NCBI RefSeq assembly: GCF_047345485.1
Contig: NZ_JBLFEN010000001.1
Coordinates: forward strand, 434,001-498,000
DNA from: Jejuia sp047345485
GTDB taxonomy: Bacteria > Bacteroidota > Bacteroidia > Flavobacteriales > Flavobacteriaceae
Direction of reading: 5' to 3'
Length of the DNA stretch: 64,000 bases
Below the pieces are notes generated by a model. The model had not been told where the DNA came from and did not search any database. It worked only from the letters and a program-made list of their open reading frames with translations. This document shows positions 33,044-41,007 of the stretch, one piece after another (position 1 is the stretch's first letter; each line of letters begins with the position of its first letter). The position numbers and the translations under genes are program-made.

Positions 33044-35248
33044 ATGAAACAAACGATTTTAATTATACTATCACTTTTTTGGATAAGCTGTTATTCTCAA
33101 ACAAAAAAGAAATTCAATTTAGATTTTGAAGAATACAATGAGAACAATGAACTTCCCAAAGGTTGGTTTAAGTGGGGGGATTACGAAGTAGAAGTCGATA
33201 CAGTTCATGCGAAACTAGGAAAGGCCTCAGGGAAAATTATTTCTAAAAAAACGCATAACTCCTTTGGAGGTATAGCATATTCAATTCCCGCTAATTATGA
33301 AGGAAAGTCTATTCGTTTAGAGGGTTTTATGAAAATTGAAAATATCCGAAATGGTTTTAGTGGATTATTGCTTAGAATAGATGATAAAAATAATCAAGTA
33401 TTGGCATTTGAAAATATGCAAAGCCAAAAAATTCATGGTACTAAAGACTGGCAGAAATACTCCATTTCATTACCATACCCTAAGAGTGCTGAAACAATTT
33501 TTGTTGCAGGACTAATTACAGGTTCTGGAGAAGCATGGTTTGATAACTTTGTTTTAACAATAGATGGAAAGGATATTCAAACACTTAAAGAAAAAGAGAA
33601 ACCCATTTTTAATGCAAACTTAGATAAAGAATTTGATTTGGGATCTAAGATTGAATTTCCAGAACTTAACAACAACATAATTGTAAACTTAGATTTATTG
33701 GGGAAAGTATGGGGTTTTTTAAAATATCACCATCCAGAAATTGCAAAGGGAAATTATAATTGGGATTACGAATTGTTTCGTTTTCTTCCGATATATTTAG
33801 AGGGTAAAACTACCCTAGAGAGGGATAATTTACTTTTAGAATGGATAAAAAAAATAGGAGTTATTGAGAAATGTTTACAATGCGAAAGTACAGCTGAAGA
33901 AGCTTTCATAAAACCTGATATGTCTTGGTTTGATAGTTTCAACATAAGTTTGAAATTAAAAAATGAGTTAAAAAATATTTATCAAAATAGAAGACAAGGT
34001 GAATCCTTCTATATTGGCTATAATAATTCCAATCGTTTAGCTTTTTTAAATGAAAACAGGTACATAATGATGTCTTATCCAGATAAAGGCTTTAGGTTGT
34101 TAGCTCTTTACAGGTATTGGAATATGATTCATTATTTTTTTCCATATAAATATTTAATAGACAAAAACTGGAATGATATTTTAAGAGAGTATATACCCAA
34201 GATTATAAATGCTAAAAATGAATTAGAGTATGAATTAACTTTTATTCAATTAATGGGAGATATAAACGACACCCATGTGTCTTATTCAATCGGCTTTAAT
34301 AAAGTTAATGATAAAAGAGGAGTTTTTTTTCCATCTTTTCGAGTTAAGTTTATTGAGGATAAATTAGTAGTTATAGACCATTACAACCCTGAATTAAAGA
34401 ATGCATCTAAAGTTGAATCTGGAGATATAATCACATATATTAATAAAAAATCTGTCGAATCAATATTAGATAGCATAAAACCATATTACCCAGCTTCTAA
34501 CGAAACAACGAGATTAAGGGATATTTCTCGAGATATTCTGCGCTCACCAAAAAAAGAAATTACGATAGAATTTATTTCAGCAGGTAAAAAAGAAGAACAC
34601 TCAATACCTCTATATAAAAAAGATAGTTTAAATATGTATTGGCATAATTGGGAGGGAAAATCTTATAAATTTTTAAAAAATGATGTTGGGTATGTGACTT
34701 TAAAGTTTATTAAAAAAGAAGATATTCCCATTATTAAAGAAACTTTCAAAAACACAAAAGGAATTATTATTGACATAAGAAACTATCCTTCAACATTTGT
34801 TCCATTTTTGTTAGGCTCTTATTTTGTGTCAGATAACACGCCTTTTGTGAAATTCTCAACTGGAAATATTAATAACCCTGGAGAATTCATTTTTAAAAAT
34901 GGCGATGAGATTCCTAAACCAACAAAAACATATAAAGGGAAATTAGTTGTTTTAGTTAATGAATTTTCGCAAAGTCAATCTGAATTTACTGCCATGGCAT
35001 TTAGAGCAGGAAACAATACAACTATCATTGGTAGCACAACAGCTGGAGCAGATGGTAATGTTACGACAATATTATTACCCGGAGGATTAAGAACTCGTTT
35101 CTCTGGAATGGGAGTTTATTACCCTGATGGAACTGAAACTCAAAGAGTAGGTATAGTTCCAGATATTGAAATTAAACCTACTGTTAAAGGGGTAAAAGAA
35201 GGTAGAGATGAATTATTAGAAAAAGCGATTGAAATAATAAATGAATAA
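33044..35248 (+). CDS. S41-family (C-terminal processing-like) secreted peptidase, cassette cargo
   Basis: 734 residues. Signal peptide (MKQTILIILSLFWISCYSQ; a Cys at 16 could also make it a lipoprotein), a beta-sandwich carbohydrate-binding-like domain (about 22-180), a helical region, a PDZ-like segment (SGDIITYINKKSVESI) and the S41 core with the nucleophile Ser in FSQSQSEF (about 643-650) and GSTTAGADGNVT. The family degrades or processes proteins in the envelope. The gene lies 14 bases into a putative cassette whose start (33021) complements the arm of the site after its stop, so it appears to be mobile cargo. At about 2.36 kb it is long for a cassette. Confidence 0.88.
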   Translation: MKQTILIILSLFWISCYSQTKKKFNLDFEEYNENNELPKGWFKWGDYEVEVDTVHAKLGKASGKIISKKTHNSFGGIAYSIPANYEGKSIRLEGFMKIENIRNGFSGLLLRIDDKNNQVLAFENMQSQKIHGTKDWQKYSISLPYPKSAETIFVAGLITGSGEAWFDNFVLTIDGKDIQTLKEKEKPIFNANLDKEFDLGSKIEFPELNNNIIVNLDLLGKVWGFLKYHHPEIAKGNYNWDYELFRFLPIYLEGKTTLERDNLLLEWIKKIGVIEKCLQCESTAEEAFIKPDMSWFDSFNISLKLKNELKNIYQNRRQGESFYIGYNNSNRLAFLNENRYIMMSYPDKGFRLLALYRYWNMIHYFFPYKYLIDKNWNDILREYIPKIINAKNELEYELTFIQLMGDINDTHVSYSIGFNKVNDKRGVFFPSFRVKFIEDKLVVIDHYNPELKNASKVESGDIITYINKKSVESILDSIKPYYPASNETTRLRDISRDILRSPKKEITIEFISAGKKEEHSIPLYKKDSLNMYWHNWEGKSYKFLKNDVGYVTLKFIKKEDIPIIKETFKNTKGIIIDIRNYPSTFVPFLLGSYFVSDNTPFVKFSTGNINNPGEFIFKNGDEIPKPTKTYKGKLVVLVNEFSQSQSEFTAMAFRAGNNTTIIGSTTAGADGNVTTILLPGGLRTRFSGMGVYYPDGTETQRVGIVPDIEIKPTVKGVKEGRDELLEKAIEIINE

Positions 35249-35253
35249 AAACC

Positions 35254-35388
35254 TGTAGAGAACAACGTATAAAATTAATTGCTAGTTCAAGCCTACTTAC
35301 GAAAATCCTCTTGGATTTTCTATTCGGTTTGTATTTGCTAAATTAGGTGCTTAAACAACGCAACTAATCTTATACAGCAACGTTAAAC
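35254..35388 (+). repeat. attC-like recombination site 4 (long form)
   Basis: Left arm TGTAGAGAAC (35254-35263) is the exact complement of GTTCTCTACA at 33021-33030, the start of this cassette. Then GTATAAAATTAATTGC pairs with GCAACTAATCTTATAC (14 of 16), and the site closes with CAGCAACG and GTTAAAC (35382-35388). At about 135 bases it is near the upper size of known attC sites. Its sequence differs from sites 1-3, as expected for a different cassette. Confidence 0.7.
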
Positions 35389-35445
35389 GAACCTCTCCAA
35401 AAATACACATCTTCTTCTAATAGACTTCAGTTAGTAAGCACACCC
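35383..35445 (+). repeat. Second copy of the gene-less cassette's left end
   Basis: TTAAACGAACCTCT…, then TTCAGTTAGTAAGCACACCC, matches 32611-32673 with scattered changes, running into R1 copy D exactly as the first copy runs into copy C. No attC-like site closes it, so this last cassette is truncated. Confidence 0.65.
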
Positions 35446-35636
35446 GCGTTAGGGATTGAAGTGGCATCCTTTTTTTGTTGCTTATAAATAGGCCGCTATT
35501 ACGAGAAGTGAGGCACGAACGACAAAGTAATCTCTTTGTGTTAGTAGATTGCTTTACTTAATAGCAATAACACTAGGTGAAGTAAAAAAAAGATATAACG
35601 GAAAGCCCGACCGGAGCCTAAGCGGAGGTAACGCCC
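35446..35636 (+). repeat. R1 dispersed intergenic element, copy D
   Basis: Complete ends: GCGTTAGGGATTGAAGTGGC at the left and GATATAACGGAAAGCCCGAC…ACGCCC at the right, with a palindromic insertion at 35494-35572 in its centre. The remaining 86 bases to the rpsA terminator hold nothing recognised. Confidence 0.75.
35494..35572. repeat. Palindromic insertion in R1 copy D
   Basis: CGCTATTACGAGAAG…AATAGCAATAACA, with inner GTAATCTCTTTGTG and AGATTGCTTTACTT arms. It is a diverged form of the element at 32724, in the same place within R1. Confidence 0.55.
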
Positions 35637-35723
35637 AAAAAAAATTAGTATTACTATTACTAAAAAACATATTTTATTAAGCTGATTAGGATTATCGCGT
35701 CCATAATTCTCACTTTTACGCAT

Positions 35724-35757
35724 AAAAAAAGGCAACCAAATTGGTTGCCTTTTTTAA
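35724..35757 (-). terminator. Intrinsic terminator after rpsA
   Basis: GGCAACCAA and its complement around a 1-2 base loop, flanked by A and T runs on either side, 20 bases after the rpsA stop. Confidence 0.85.
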
Positions 35758-35776
35758 TAGTTACATGTTCAAGAAA

Positions 35777-37609
35777 TTATTTCTTCCCGTCCATTTTATC
35801 TTTAAGCGCTTGTAAAGCATCATTAGCATCACCTAATGTTGGTTTTGCTTCAGCAGCTTGTGCAGCTTGCTTTTTAGCAGCAGCTTTTACATTTGCTACT
35901 TCTTCAGCTTTATGAATTGCAGCATGAGAGGCTACAACACGTTTAAACTCTTTGTTAAATTCAATAATTTTGAATTCAGCAGCTTCACCTTTCTTCAATT
36001 TGCTACCATCTTCTTTTTCTAGGTGACGTTGTGGTACAAATGCAGTAATATCATCATTAAATACAATTGTAGCACCTTTATCAACTATTTCGAAGATTTC
36101 AGCGTTGTGAGTGGTATTTAAAGCAAATTCAGTTTCATACTTATCCCAAGGATTATCTGTAGTTTGTTTGTGTCCTAAACTTAATTTACGACCTTCTACA
36201 TCTAACTCAAGTACAATAACCTCTAGCTTGTCACCAACGGCACAAAACTCAGATGGATGCTTCACTTTCTTAGTCCAAGATAAATCAGAAATATAAATTA
36301 ATCCGTCGATACCTTCTTCTAATTCAACAAAAACACCAAAGTTTGTAAAGTTACGTACAATACCACTATGCTTAGAACCTAATGGGTATTTTGTAGTAAT
36401 ATCTGTCCATGGATCTGGCGTTAATTGCTTAATACCAAGAGACATTTTACGATCTTCTCTATCTAAAGTTAAAATAACCGCATCTACCTCATCACCAACG
36501 GTAACGAAATCTTGAGCCGAACGTAAGTGTGTAGACCAAGACATTTCAGAAACGTGTATTAATCCTTCAACACCATCAGCAACTTCAATAAACGCACCGT
36601 AATCTGCAATAACAACTACTTTACCTTTTACTTTATCACCAACTTTAACCTCTTCTCCAAGAGCTTCCCATGGGTGTTTGCTTAATTGCTTAAGACCTAA
36701 TTGGATTCTAGACTTATCTTCATCAAAATCAAGAATTACAACGTTTAATTTCTGATCTAATTCTACAATTTCGTTTGGATGATTAATTCTAGACCACGAT
36801 AAATCTGTGATATGAACTAATCCGTCAACACCACCAAGATCAATAAACACACCGTAAGATGTAATATTTTTAACAATACCTTCTAGTACTTGACCTTTTT
36901 CTAATTGACCAATAATTTCTTTCTTCTGTTCCTCAATATCAGCCTCAATAAGTGCTTTATGAGATACTACTACGTTTTTAAACTCGTGATTAATTTTCAC
37001 AACTTTAAATTCCATAGTTTTATTAACGTACTGATCGTAATCTCTAATTGGCTTAACGTCAATTTGAGATCCTGGTAAGAATGCTTCAATGCCAAAAACA
37101 TCTACAATCATACCACCTTTAGTTCTGCATTTTACAAAACCATTAACAATTTCACCAGTTTCGTGTGCTTTATTTACTCTGTCCCAAGCCTTAATTACAC
37201 GAGCTTTACGGTGAGATAATATTAATTGTCCTGTAGCATCTTCACGCACGTCAATTAATACTTCTACCTTGTCTCCTTCTTTTAAGTCTGGATTGTAACG
37301 AAATTCGTTTAAAGAAATTACACCTTCAGATTTTGCGTTGATGTCTATAATAGCATCTCTATCAGTGATGTGTATTACAGTACCTTCAACCACTTCGTCG
37401 TCTAATGTATCAACAAAATTTTCTGCTACTAATTTTTCAAATTCTTCAAGTTGCTTATCATCAACCTCATCAATACCTTCTTGGTAATTGTGCCAGTTAA
37501 ACTCTTTTAAGAATTTTTCAGGATTTGCTTGTGCTTCAGTTACTACTGGAGCTTCTGCAGTTGTTGCTTCTGTTGCTTCAACTTCTGCTTGTTTTGCTTT
37601 TTCAGCCAT
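35777..37609 (-). CDS. rpsA: 30S ribosomal protein S1
   Basis: 610 residues. An acidic Ala/Glu-rich N-terminal extension (about 1-70) precedes six S1/OB-fold repeats, each marked by a VxGxVxxIxxxGAFVDLGG-like strand (for example IVKNITSYGVFIDLGG and VVIADYGAFIEVADG), with a Lys/Ala-rich tail. S1 binds mRNA and helps initiation, which matters in Bacteroidetes because start sites usually lack a Shine-Dalgarno sequence. The gene is monocistronic with its own terminator and has a long 5' leader. Confidence 0.96.
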   Translation of the reverse strand: MAEKAKQAEVEATEATTAEAPVVTEAQANPEKFLKEFNWHNYQEGIDEVDDKQLEEFEKLVAENFVDTLDDEVVEGTVIHITDRDAIIDINAKSEGVISLNEFRYNPDLKEGDKVEVLIDVREDATGQLILSHRKARVIKAWDRVNKAHETGEIVNGFVKCRTKGGMIVDVFGIEAFLPGSQIDVKPIRDYDQYVNKTMEFKVVKINHEFKNVVVSHKALIEADIEEQKKEIIGQLEKGQVLEGIVKNITSYGVFIDLGGVDGLVHITDLSWSRINHPNEIVELDQKLNVVILDFDEDKSRIQLGLKQLSKHPWEALGEEVKVGDKVKGKVVVIADYGAFIEVADGVEGLIHVSEMSWSTHLRSAQDFVTVGDEVDAVILTLDREDRKMSLGIKQLTPDPWTDITTKYPLGSKHSGIVRNFTNFGVFVELEEGIDGLIYISDLSWTKKVKHPSEFCAVGDKLEVIVLELDVEGRKLSLGHKQTTDNPWDKYETEFALNTTHNAEIFEIVDKGATIVFNDDITAFVPQRHLEKEDGSKLKKGEAAEFKIIEFNKEFKRVVASHAAIHKAEEVANVKAAAKKQAAQAAEAKPTLGDANDALQALKDKMDGKK

Positions 37610-37787
37610 TTAATTAAATATGCGAATTATTAAATAGATTTTCACCAGTGTGAAAACGCCATTTTATCGCGTTTGTATCCTGTATGTTTCAAAAAGTTAA
37701 ACGCTTAACACACAGAAGTGTTATAAAAATAGTTTTCTAAATCCTTTTCATCTTTTTGATACTGCGTTAAAAAGGAGTGCAAAAATA
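37610..37787 (-). promoter_or_regulatory. rpsA promoter and long structured leader
   Basis: A -7 box TATTTTTG on the minus strand (37780-37787) would start transcription about 165 bases before the rpsA ATG. The leader contains a perfect 7-base hairpin TTTTCAC/GTGAAAA (37639-37656) near the start codon and an AACACTTCTGTGTGTT stem-like stretch further up. A structured leader fits autogenous control of S1, but this is not shown. Confidence 0.4.
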
Positions 37788-37826
37788 TAAATTTTCAAGG
37801 AATTAGCCTAATATTATTCTTTTTTT

Positions 37827-37913
37827 GGGCGTTCCCCTTCGGGTCAGGCTTTCCGCTAATAGTTTTGGCTCAAAGCGTAGCTCGCCAAAAGCTACCGCTG
37901 CAATCCTTAACGC
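37827..37913 (-). repeat. R1 dispersed intergenic element, copy E (short centre)
   Basis: Reverse orientation: GGGCGTTCCCCTTCGGGTCA, GGCTTTCCGC, a compact centre with inverted halves (TTTTGGCT…CGCCAAAA), then GCTGCAATCCTTAACGC. It is the shortest and most structured copy. The rest of the gap to 38088 is AT-rich with nothing recognised. Confidence 0.75.
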
Positions 37914-38088
37914 GGGTTTACCCGCCAATATATTACAAAAACGAAAGCTACTTTTTACGTGCTATTTTTTACACAAAAAAGAGTAGCAAAATAATAATTT
38001 GTCTGTTAGTTTGATTGCATAATTAAATTATAGTAAAAAAAATCAGTATATTGTTCAACCAAAAATTAACTATTAAAACTAAAAAATT

Positions 38089-38466
38089 ATGGTAAAAGCA
38101 AAATATCAAGCGGTACTTGAACTAGGAGAAGCGCTAAACATTCAAAACGGAGATGTTAAAGAAGAAAACGGACAATTGCAAATACACGGTACAGCAAATA
38201 CACCGTATGAAAAAGACTTATTATGGAATAAGATAAAAGAACTTGGTGGCGAAAACCCATCTGATCTTATGGCCGATATTAAAGTAGCAGATGCTAGTGT
38301 TTACCATCGCCACATTGTAAAAAGCGGAGAAACTTTAGGTAAAATTGCTAAACAATATTATGGTAGTCCATCAAAATATCAAGCAATTTTTAAAGCTAAT
38401 TCTGACATACTAAAGAATCCAGATGTTATACATCCAGATCAAGAATTAATTATCCCTAATCTATAG
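38089..38466 (+). CDS. Kbp/YgaU-like protein with BON-like and LysM domains
   Basis: 125 residues without a signal peptide. An N-terminal half with the HGTANTPYEKDLLWNKIKELG stretch resembles the BON domain of E. coli Kbp (YgaU), and a C-terminal LysM domain follows (HIVKSGETLGKIAKQYYGSPSKYQAIFKAN…DQELIIP). Kbp is a small cytosolic potassium-binding protein. Length and domain order match well. It is monocistronic, ending at a hairpin shared with the convergent cmk gene. Confidence 0.85.
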   Translation: MVKAKYQAVLELGEALNIQNGDVKEENGQLQIHGTANTPYEKDLLWNKIKELGGENPSDLMADIKVADASVYHRHIVKSGETLGKIAKQYYGSPSKYQAIFKANSDILKNPDVIHPDQELIIPNL

Positions 38467-38489
38467 GAATTTCAGAATACAGTATACAC

Positions 38490-38523
38490 AAAGGTTGTCC
38501 TATTTATAGTGACAACCTTTTTT
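38490..38523. terminator. Bidirectional terminator between kbp-like gene and cmk
   Basis: AAAGGTTGTC and GACAACCTTT around an 11-base loop, with a T run after it on the plus strand. The cmk stop is at its edge, so both convergent genes can use it. Confidence 0.75.
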
Positions 38524-39218
38524 TATTCACCATCTTCAATGGTCATTTTAGCTAATCGAAGTATTTTCTCAAATTGCGCTTCTAATGTTAAATTAGAATT
38601 ATCAACCTCTATAGCATCCTTAGCCTTAACCAAAGGAGATTCTTTTCGATGCGTATCAATATAATCGCGCTCTGTAACATTTTTTAATACATCAGCATAC
38701 GAAACGTTATCCCCGCGTGCTTTTAGCTCTTGATAACGGCGTTCTGCCCGTGTTGCGGCAGATGCTGTCATAAATAACTTTAGTTCTGCATTTGGAAACA
38801 CCACTGTACCAATGTCGCGCCCATCCATTACCACGCCTTTGTCCTCTCCTATTCTTTTTTGAATGGCAACTAATTTTTGACGTACCTCTGCAATGGCAGC
38901 AACTTTACTTACGTAACTGGATACCTCTAGAGTTCTAATCTTATGTTCAATATTTTCACCATTAAGGTATACTTCAGCATATCCTAAACTTTCATTAAAC
39001 TTAAAACTAAGTACTATAGTATCAAGTTGATATATAAGTGCTTCTTTGTTAAAATCATCTTTAGATATTAATCCATTTTGGATAGCATATAATGTAACCG
39101 CCCTATACATCGCACCAGAATCTACATATACATAGCCCAAAGTTTTAGCAATTTGTTTAGCTACAGTACTTTTCCCTGTAGATGAGTACCCGTCTATGGC
39201 AATGGTAATTTTATCCAT
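38523..39218 (-). CDS. cmk: (d)CMP kinase
   Basis: 231 residues. P-loop GYSSTGKST (residues about 9-17), SGAMYRAVTLYAI (nucleoside monophosphate site), DGRDIGTVVFPNAELK and the lid RRYQEL with later TERDYIDTHRKESPL. It phosphorylates CMP and dCMP for nucleotide recycling. The gene lies about 100 bases downstream of porQ on the same strand; this porQ-cmk neighbourhood is common in Bacteroidetes. Confidence 0.95.
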   Translation of the reverse strand: MDKITIAIDGYSSTGKSTVAKQIAKTLGYVYVDSGAMYRAVTLYAIQNGLISKDDFNKEALIYQLDTIVLSFKFNESLGYAEVYLNGENIEHKIRTLEVSSYVSKVAAIAEVRQKLVAIQKRIGEDKGVVMDGRDIGTVVFPNAELKLFMTASAATRAERRYQELKARGDNVSYADVLKNVTERDYIDTHRKESPLVKAKDAIEVDNSNLTLEAQFEKILRLAKMTIEDGE

Positions 39219-39325
39219 GTATTATTAAAGTTTCTAGGTGTCTAAAGTACTTAAAATGCCTAAAGTGTAAAAATATAGGTTCCATTTTATGCACTAAAAA
39301 ACTTTAGTTCGTTTAAGATACGTAT

Positions 39326-40345
39326 TTACTGTAAATCTATCTGTAAACCAAAGAAGTTAGAATTAGCTGCACTGGTATATTTGGCATGTGTATAGCTAAA
39401 CCTCATACTATTCATTTTAATAGAAAAGCCAGCTGAAAGTCCAGAAAAATTACGCTGATCTACAATTCGTAACTCCTCGCCTCTTCTAAAATTATAACCA
39501 AAACGAATATTGAATCCGCCTTCAGGAAATAATTCTGCACCTAGTATAGTGTGACGAATAAGTTGCCCTACAAAGCCAATATCCTCAGACGTTTGATTAC
39601 CCGATAAATCGCTTGTAGCTCTTGCAGGATTTGGTCTTGCAATTGGCCATTGTTGTAAATTTTCTAAAGTAACATGCCATCTAATAGGTACATGCTCTAG
39701 GGTTTGAGACAGCCCTATACCAACTTCAAAAGGTAACCGCTCATTTAATCCGGCGTATGTTGTTATTTGAGACCCTAAATTTCTAACCACTAAAGCAGCA
39801 TGAAAATCTATATCTTCATTGATGTAAAGCAATCCTAGATCTAATGCTGCACCAAAAGAGTCGTACTGCTCTAATTTGGAAGTGATTAGTTTTAAATTTG
39901 TACCAAAATAAAAATCAGAATACCCAATTTGCAGTGCGTAACCAACAGACAGCGCAGTTTCGCTACCTGTAAATTCTCCTGTAGATACACCGTTTTCATC
40001 ATAACCATCAAAAGATCCATAATTAATATATGTGATACCACCATGGATAGTTTGTGTACGCCTATCGATAGTGTAGGCATAAGATGCTGTACCAAAACTA
40101 ATACCGCCTAAGTAGCTAGAATAATTTAACGCCAGTTGGTTATCCATTTCAACATTTATAGTTGCAGGATTAAACAGTGCTTGTGTTACATCATAATCTA
40201 CATTTGTAAATACCTTACCGCCTAGAGCAGCTTGCCTTGGAGAAGATACTAAGTTTAAAAACTGATACGTAGTTTCACCACCCACTTGAGCCATTACAAG
40301 GGTAGTTAGTGAGAGACACAGAATAGTAATAATTTTTCTTAGCAT
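39326..40345 (-). CDS. porQ: Type IX secretion system outer-membrane protein PorQ
   Basis: 339 residues. Signal peptide (MLRKIITILCLSLTTLVMAQ), then an outer-membrane barrel related to the FadL/PorV group. Family-typical stretches are QFLNLVSSPRQAALGGK near the mature N-terminus, NPATI, and a C-terminal NSMRFSYTHAKYTSAANSNFFGLQIDL. PorQ is one of the accessory shuttle/attachment proteins of the T9SS used to export and anchor surface enzymes and gliding adhesins. No other por/spr/gld genes are in the window. Confidence 0.9.
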   Translation of the reverse strand: MLRKIITILCLSLTTLVMAQVGGETTYQFLNLVSSPRQAALGGKVFTNVDYDVTQALFNPATINVEMDNQLALNYSSYLGGISFGTASYAYTIDRRTQTIHGGITYINYGSFDGYDENGVSTGEFTGSETALSVGYALQIGYSDFYFGTNLKLITSKLEQYDSFGAALDLGLLYINEDIDFHAALVVRNLGSQITTYAGLNERLPFEVGIGLSQTLEHVPIRWHVTLENLQQWPIARPNPARATSDLSGNQTSEDIGFVGQLIRHTILGAELFPEGGFNIRFGYNFRRGEELRIVDQRNFSGLSAGFSIKMNSMRFSYTHAKYTSAANSNFFGLQIDLQ

Positions 40346-40419
40346 ATTTACTGGACAAAGTAAATGAATCTATCTTAGAACGATAGCATCTAGCATTTAT
40401 TTTTTTTAAGTAAATATTT

Positions 40420-41007
40420 CTACTTTAAACGCAATTCTTGACCAATAAAAATAGTGTTGGTTTTTAACCCATTTATCTGCTTTAATGCTTTAACAGTAAT
40501 GCCATAGGTTTTAGAAATACTGTATAATGTGTTACCCTTAGCGACTTTTATAGTATCTGGAATTTCATTTACTTTATCAAAGTCTTTTATTCTAAGTTTT
40601 TGCCCAACACTTACCAATGTTGTTTCTAAATTATTAGCCTTTTTTAATTCTTTTAAAGTAACACCATACTTTTTTGCTAGAGCAAATAGTGTTTCTCCTG
40701 CTTTTACAGTATGAAACGCTGATGAATTATCAACTGCATCAAAACTAGCTTTAGTAGTAGTTTGTTTTGCCTTAGCAATACTTGCATTGCGTTTGTTAAT
40801 AGTCTCTTTATCATCAAACTCTAAAGATTTAACAGTGTCTATTTGTTTGCCATTAACAAGAATAAATTCGCCAGTTGCAATATTTAATTTAGCTGGTTTA
40901 CCATTAAGTAATACATCTTTATAAATGGGTTTACTTTGCCCTAACACTAGATTGGAACAAAGTAAAACCACAACTATAAACCATACATTTTTAAAGTTTT
41001 TTCGCAT
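40420..41007 (-). CDS. Secreted LysM-domain protein
   Basis: 195 residues. Signal peptide (MRKNFKNVWFIVVVLLCSNLVLGQ), a segment of unknown fold, then two LysM domains (FHTVKAGETLFALAKKYGVTLKELKKAN and IKVAKGNTLYSISKTYGITVKALKQING), which bind peptidoglycan. The gene overlaps the 3' end of lon by 17 bases, indicating one transcript with lon. A periplasmic wall-binding role is likely; no catalytic domain is present. Confidence 0.88.
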   Translation of the reverse strand: MRKNFKNVWFIVVVLLCSNLVLGQSKPIYKDVLLNGKPAKLNIATGEFILVNGKQIDTVKSLEFDDKETINKRNASIAKAKQTTTKASFDAVDNSSAFHTVKAGETLFALAKKYGVTLKELKKANNLETTLVSVGQKLRIKDFDKVNEIPDTIKVAKGNTLYSISKTYGITVKALKQINGLKTNTIFIGQELRLK

